A DNA stretch of 64,000 bases from Thermococcus sp. (GTDB lineage: Archaea; Methanobacteriota_B; Thermococci; Thermococcales; Thermococcaceae), in assembly GCF_027023865.1 (NCBI RefSeq), contig NZ_JALVUC010000011.1:1-64000 (forward strand), in the 5' to 3' direction. Position numbers and translations under genes: made by a program. A model generated the notes under the pieces. It was not told where the DNA came from. It saw nothing but the letters and a program-made list of their open reading frames with translations, and made no database searches. Shown here piece after piece: positions 60,470 to 64,000 of this stretch; position 1 is the first letter of the stretch, and each line of letters starts with the position of its first letter.

Positions 60470-62292
60470 TGGATAAGGTTAGGGCTTCCCTCCTCGTGTT
60501 TCTGCTATCTGCCTTGATGGTGCTGTCACTCAGCTACATCCTCATTCCCCAAGGTGGTTTAGCGAAGGGCATATCAAAGTTCCACGAGAGACACTCTGGG
60601 GAGAACTCCTCGAGTAAAAAACTGGTATCTGGCGAAGGCAACGTTCCGCCAAGGTTGAACTTTACCTTCAAGCCAACAAATAAAACAGCACCCTGCCCTG
60701 TATCGCTTTATCCGAGCAACCCAATGCTTGTCTGTGTTGATACACCCGCCAAGAACGTTCCAATATCAATCAACGAAACATGGGACCTTCTTGTGAAACA
60801 ACCGGGTGTTTACTACGTTCCCCTTGAGACTTATGGACTCATTAAAGGCGTGGACAAACTTGAATATCTGAGAATTGATAGACCCCTTCAGAAGACTCCC
60901 GTCGGGGGAACGTTTTCCGTTAGGATTACTTCCACGATTATTGGCTCCCTAATTTTTAATAAATCGAAGTATCTTGAGGTCGTTGATTCGTCATCTCTTC
61001 CCGGGGAGTTTATGTATACCATTCATGTTGCCAACGATACCCCACCAGGATATTACCCCCTCTTCTTTGAGCTGAACGTCAGCGGGTACATTGAAAACGC
61101 CCTTCTGGCCTGGGTTCAGGTTCTCCCCCGGGCGGTTGTCAGGATTACTTCTCTTCCCTCCACGCTCAGGGGCAATGACGAGCTCACTATGCATGTTTCG
61201 GGAACTGTGGCCTACCCCAATGGAAGCCCAATTAGAAGGGGAACGGTGGCGATAACAATAAACCGGACCAAGGCTGAAAAGGGCATCGTCGTTGGTATGG
61301 GAAACGTTGTAAACGGAACCTTCAACGTGACGTGCAGTATACCCTCCAGTGTCTCTGCCGGCGGTTACTCCGTTGTTGCTCACTATACAGGTCCTGACGC
61401 CTATCCAGGAAACAGCGACCCCCGGGTAGTCATACAGCGCTATCCGGAAATTGACGTCAACGTTACAACTGGCAACGAAACCATGGTTACCGGTCTTCTG
61501 CACTACGGGAACATTCCTCTGAACGGAACCGTTATCTTGGTTGTCAGGACAGATAATGGAACGGTGAGAATTCCCGTGAAGGTCAACAATGGGGTTTTTA
61601 ATGTAACTCTCAGCTTGACTGTGAAGTCAGTCAAAATTCTTTACCCTGGCAACGGTTTGTACCTTTCGGTGGAAAAAACCGTTTACAAAAAACCCTTTTT
61701 GGAGTTCCGCTGGATTGAAATCCATGTCCCGAATAAAGCCACCATTTACTCTTCGATTTTGGCCCTGACTGCCCTTGGGATTGTGGGTATTCTCATGGGG
61801 AGAAGGGTTCGGATTGTAGCTGTTGGGGAGGAAACCCCAGAACAGAAAGCTCCTGAACCGCCGAAGGTCTCAGAGCTTCCCATAAAAAGAAGGGTTTTTG
61901 TTGAAAGGGAGGTTATTGAACTTCCCGACCTTGGCTGTAAGCTAAAGCTCGATGGCAGGCCGGTCGAGGAGAGAAGGGCAGAGCTAAGAAGGACTGGGCT
62001 TCATATTCTGGAGGCATGTGATATGATATCGGAGCTTTGGGTCCTACATCCCAAAGAGGCCGTTGTAACGCTCTATAAACTCCACTTCTTGCCGTTCGCG
62101 ATGAAATACGTTCCTGTGGAAAATAAGACCCCCTTTGAGATTGCACTGGCCCTCTCTGAGAAGGGCTTTCCCGGAGACGTCTTTCAGATAGCCAGAATTT
62201 TCACAACGGCACTTTACTCGCCAAAAGACGTTAACAGGGAGAATTTCTTCAGAATGGTTGATTCTCTCCAGAGGATGGGGGTGTTCCAATGA
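60469..62292 (+). CDS. Membrane protein with Ig-like extracellular domains and DUF4129-like tail
   Basis: A 607-residue protein. N-terminal anchor (LLVFLLSALMVLSLSYIL), a long extracytoplasmic part with Ig-like repeats (GTVAYPNGSPIRRGTVAI, GLLHYGNIPLNGTVILVV) and many Asn-x-Ser/Thr sites, a second membrane helix at about 425-445, then a cytoplasmic tail with RRAELRRTGLHILEACDMIS and ALYSPKDVNRENFFRMVDSL that resembles DUF4129. It is coupled to MoxR (overlapping stop/start) and to the next gene. Confidence 0.7.
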   Translation: MDKVRASLLVFLLSALMVLSLSYILIPQGGLAKGISKFHERHSGENSSSKKLVSGEGNVPPRLNFTFKPTNKTAPCPVSLYPSNPMLVCVDTPAKNVPISINETWDLLVKQPGVYYVPLETYGLIKGVDKLEYLRIDRPLQKTPVGGTFSVRITSTIIGSLIFNKSKYLEVVDSSSLPGEFMYTIHVANDTPPGYYPLFFELNVSGYIENALLAWVQVLPRAVVRITSLPSTLRGNDELTMHVSGTVAYPNGSPIRRGTVAITINRTKAEKGIVVGMGNVVNGTFNVTCSIPSSVSAGGYSVVAHYTGPDAYPGNSDPRVVIQRYPEIDVNVTTGNETMVTGLLHYGNIPLNGTVILVVRTDNGTVRIPVKVNNGVFNVTLSLTVKSVKILYPGNGLYLSVEKTVYKKPFLEFRWIEIHVPNKATIYSSILALTALGIVGILMGRRVRIVAVGEETPEQKAPEPPKVSELPIKRRVFVEREVIELPDLGCKLKLDGRPVEERRAELRRTGLHILEACDMISELWVLHPKEAVVTLYKLHFLPFAMKYVPVENKTPFEIALALSEKGFPGDVFQIARIFTTALYSPKDVNRENFFRMVDSLQRMGVFQ

Positions 62293-63089
62293 ACTTGGGG
62301 AATTTACTGAAGACGTACCTCGAGGGTATAGCCCTCTGGGGGCTCCTGGGAATACTGCTCCGGGGATCTCTTGGAGACATTACGATAATCCTCGTTTTCC
62401 TCCTCGCCCTTGCAAATTTGGCGACCGTCTATGGAGAGCCTAGGGGTTATTTGGTGAGAACGCTCGCGTTTCTTTCATCCTCGGTGGTGCTTCTCTTGTC
62501 CCTTGGAGGATGGGTTAAAGGGATTCTAGCCGTTCTTTTCCTTTTCGTCGGTTTGGCGTACTTGGTCTCATACCCTCTTTACAGGAGAGGCAACGATTTT
62601 CTTCCCCGAAACATGCTGGGCGTGGCTCTCGCAGGTGGTGTCGTTGGATTCGCGACATTTTACGGGCCCTCTTCACTGAAGGCCATTTATTTCCTGGACT
62701 TTCTCATTGTAGTGGCCCTTACTTGGATAGCGTTTGTTATCGGGAAGTACGTTTCACTGAGGTTCGGCTCGGGTAACGTGGTGGCGGTTGATACCCCCCC
62801 TACAGAAGTCGGCAAAGCTGATTCCTGGCTAAGGGAGGCGGAGAACGCCGTTCGTCAGTTTGTGGAGTACACCAATAAAACTCCCCTCGTTGTCGTTGTT
62901 TCCAGGGTTGCTCCCCGAAATGTCAAAAACGGAGATGTCGAGAGGGCTCTGGAGCCAATTATAGGATATCAGCCTGACCTGGGAGGTCCTCTAACACCGG
63001 TCTGGCTCAGGCTTCTTTACATGGAGCGGGAAAGGAGAAAACGAAAACAGCTAGTTAACGAGCTTTTCAAAAAAATAAAGGCTTGGTGA
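62289..63089 (+). CDS. Polytopic membrane protein of the MoxR-DUF58 operon
   Basis: A 266-residue protein with about six hydrophobic helices in the first 160 residues and a soluble C-terminal half (VVVVSRVAPRNVKNGDVERA, YQPDLGGPLTPVWLRLLYME). The ATG overlaps the previous stop. No family was recognised. Its position suggests a membrane partner of the DUF58 and Ig-like proteins. Confidence 0.65.
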   Translation: MNLGNLLKTYLEGIALWGLLGILLRGSLGDITIILVFLLALANLATVYGEPRGYLVRTLAFLSSSVVLLLSLGGWVKGILAVLFLFVGLAYLVSYPLYRRGNDFLPRNMLGVALAGGVVGFATFYGPSSLKAIYFLDFLIVVALTWIAFVIGKYVSLRFGSGNVVAVDTPPTEVGKADSWLREAENAVRQFVEYTNKTPLVVVVSRVAPRNVKNGDVERALEPIIGYQPDLGGPLTPVWLRLLYMERERRKRKQLVNELFKKIKAW

Positions 63090-63094
63090 TTATT

Positions 63095-64000
63095 ATGAAC
63101 TGGCTTCGCTGGTTTGTTCTCTTTACATTCCTTCCGTTGGTTCTCTCGGTGCTGACGGGAGCGATTAGCATCTCCTATCTTGCCCTTCTTCCAGCATCTG
63201 TGCTGGCATTTTCCCTTCTGTTTGAGACTCCTTCGGGTTTCTCCGTTGAGAGAACCGTTGAGAAGACCGGTCTAAAGATAGGTGAAGAGACAGAAGTTAA
63301 GGTCAAGCTGAATGTTGAGCGCGGAACGGGTATTGTTCTGGTGGGAGACGTCGTTTCCCCGGCACTTGAAATCGTTGATGGAACCAACAGGCACGTCTTC
63401 TTCAAATTGCCTGAGAAGAAACTTGATGTCGAGTATTCCTACAGAGTAAGGGCCATTAAGCGCGGAAGTCATACAATCTCCCCCGTGGAGGTTGAGGGAA
63501 GGCACTTTTTTGAGCTTGAGGAGCCAGGATATGCGCTCTTTTCGGAAGAAGTCAGAATCACGGCCAGTTCAAAAATCATGAACATAAAGAGATCCACACC
63601 CAGAAGATTGGGGAGACAGGGCTTTCCGCAGGTTACAAGGGCCAGAATGGGTGTTTCCTCAACAGATTTCAGGGAGATACGGGAATACCGACCTGGGGAC
63701 CCGATGAGAACAATAAACTGGAAGGCCACTGCCAGGCTGGGAGTTCCACTTGTAAACGAATACGAGAGGGAGGGATCCCTTATTTTCATATTTTACGTTG
63801 ATGCCTCTGATTCAATGGCAGTTGGTGGCTTTAAGGAGAGTGCCCTTGAGGTCGCGGTAAGTTTTATGTTGCCACTGGTTTCGTATCTTCTCAACAGAGG
63901 TTACCGTGTCGGCCTTTACGCTCTTGGGCACGGTACCTTGATTTCTCCCGTTTCGGGTTCAGATTCCCTCTCGACGTTTACGAGATTTTTGCTCTCCCTG
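63095..64000 (+). CDS. DUF58 protein, N-terminal part (continues past the window)
   Basis: The frame is open from the ATG at 63095 to the edge (302 codons). Two membrane helices near the N-terminus are followed by an Ig-like beta domain and the DUF58 core: DFREIREYRPGDPMRTINWK, a family signature, and FYVDASDSMAVGGFKESALE, a VWA-like MIDAS start (DxSxS). DUF58 proteins act with MoxR ATPases. GGTGATTATT lies before the ATG. It lies 5 bp after the polytopic gene. Confidence 0.87.
   Translation, partial: MNWLRWFVLFTFLPLVLSVLTGAISISYLALLPASVLAFSLLFETPSGFSVERTVEKTGLKIGEETEVKVKLNVERGTGIVLVGDVVSPALEIVDGTNRHVFFKLPEKKLDVEYSYRVRAIKRGSHTISPVEVEGRHFFELEEPGYALFSEEVRITASSKIMNIKRSTPRRLGRQGFPQVTRARMGVSSTDFREIREYRPGDPMRTINWKATARLGVPLVNEYEREGSLIFIFYVDASDSMAVGGFKESALEVAVSFMLPLVSYLLNRGYRVGLYALGHGTLISPVSGSDSLSTFTRFLLSL

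Overview
The window looks like chromosomal DNA of a hyperthermophilic euryarchaeon of the order Thermococcales, most likely a Thermococcus. Signs are a 67-residue archaeal histone, archaeal DnaG, type III RuBisCO, a PAD-like ferredoxin with an Asp cluster ligand, the Phr heat-shock regulator, the WtpABC tungstate transporter, branched-chain polyamine synthase BpsA, a Tk-SP-like secreted subtilase and a GTP-type PEP carboxykinase. Genes are tightly packed, with ATGA stop/start overlaps, Shine-Dalgarno sites of the GGTGA/GGAGG type, several apparently leaderless starts 25-30 nt after a TATA box, and T-rich ends. No rRNA, tRNA or CRISPR array was seen. Species assignment and all homology statements come from recognition of sequence, not from a search.

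Layout. 0-3.1 kb: glycerol kinase with two glycerophosphodiester phosphodiesterases (phospholipid headgroup/glycerol use). 3.2-9.1 kb: MFS permease, secreted hydrolase and deacetylase, an ABC-2 exporter, a small membrane protein. 9.3-16.4 kb: thymidylate kinase, a catalytically degenerate phosphohexomutase-like protein coupled to a mannose-1-phosphate guanylyltransferase, PEP carboxykinase, and maltodextrin phosphorylase with a Thermococcales glycolytic motif at its promoter. 16.5-24 kb: Na+ symporter, GluRS, DnaG plus a small Toprim protein, two tiny membrane proteins, radical SAM/B12 protein, histone. 24-32.5 kb: RuBisCO, thymidine kinase, threonine synthase, Phr, a HTH regulator, phosphopantothenate synthetase (CoA synthesis), an NfnAB-like oxidoreductase. 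32.5-37.9 kb: an accessory, AT-richer zone with a broken AbiE toxin-antitoxin pair, a frameshifted secreted peptidase, about 1 kb of palindromes and iterated repeats, and several decayed reading frames. 37.9-50.9 kb: nicotinate phosphoribosyltransferase, ferredoxin, an FSCA (DUF59) protein, PP-loop enzyme, BpsA, secreted toroid protein plus subtilase, S17e, glycerate kinase, YgjP-like protease, NfeD-like and CoA-binding proteins. 51-59.4 kb: TRM11-like methyltransferase, helical-repeat protein, YjbQ, small GTPase, OB-fold, HD phosphohydrolase, the wtpABC operon and a TrmO-like protein. 59.5-64 kb: a MoxR/Ig-like/DUF58 envelope operon that runs off the right edge.

How it fits together. Central carbon control (MalP, Pck, RuBisCO, glycerol and glycerate kinases), redox carriers (ferredoxin, Nfn-like complex) and tungstate uptake fit a peptide- and sugar-fermenting anaerobe with tungsten oxidoreductases. 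The least expected signals are not intact genes: at least two TnpB (IS200/IS605) 3' relics that keep omega-RNA-like hairpins, a candidate C/D box sRNA at the start of a hypothetical gene, a pseudoenzyme in the sugar-nucleotide operon, and a cluster of pseudogenes and palindromes at 33.6-37.9 kb. No complete, clearly new multi-gene system was found; the best candidates for follow-up are listed as findings.
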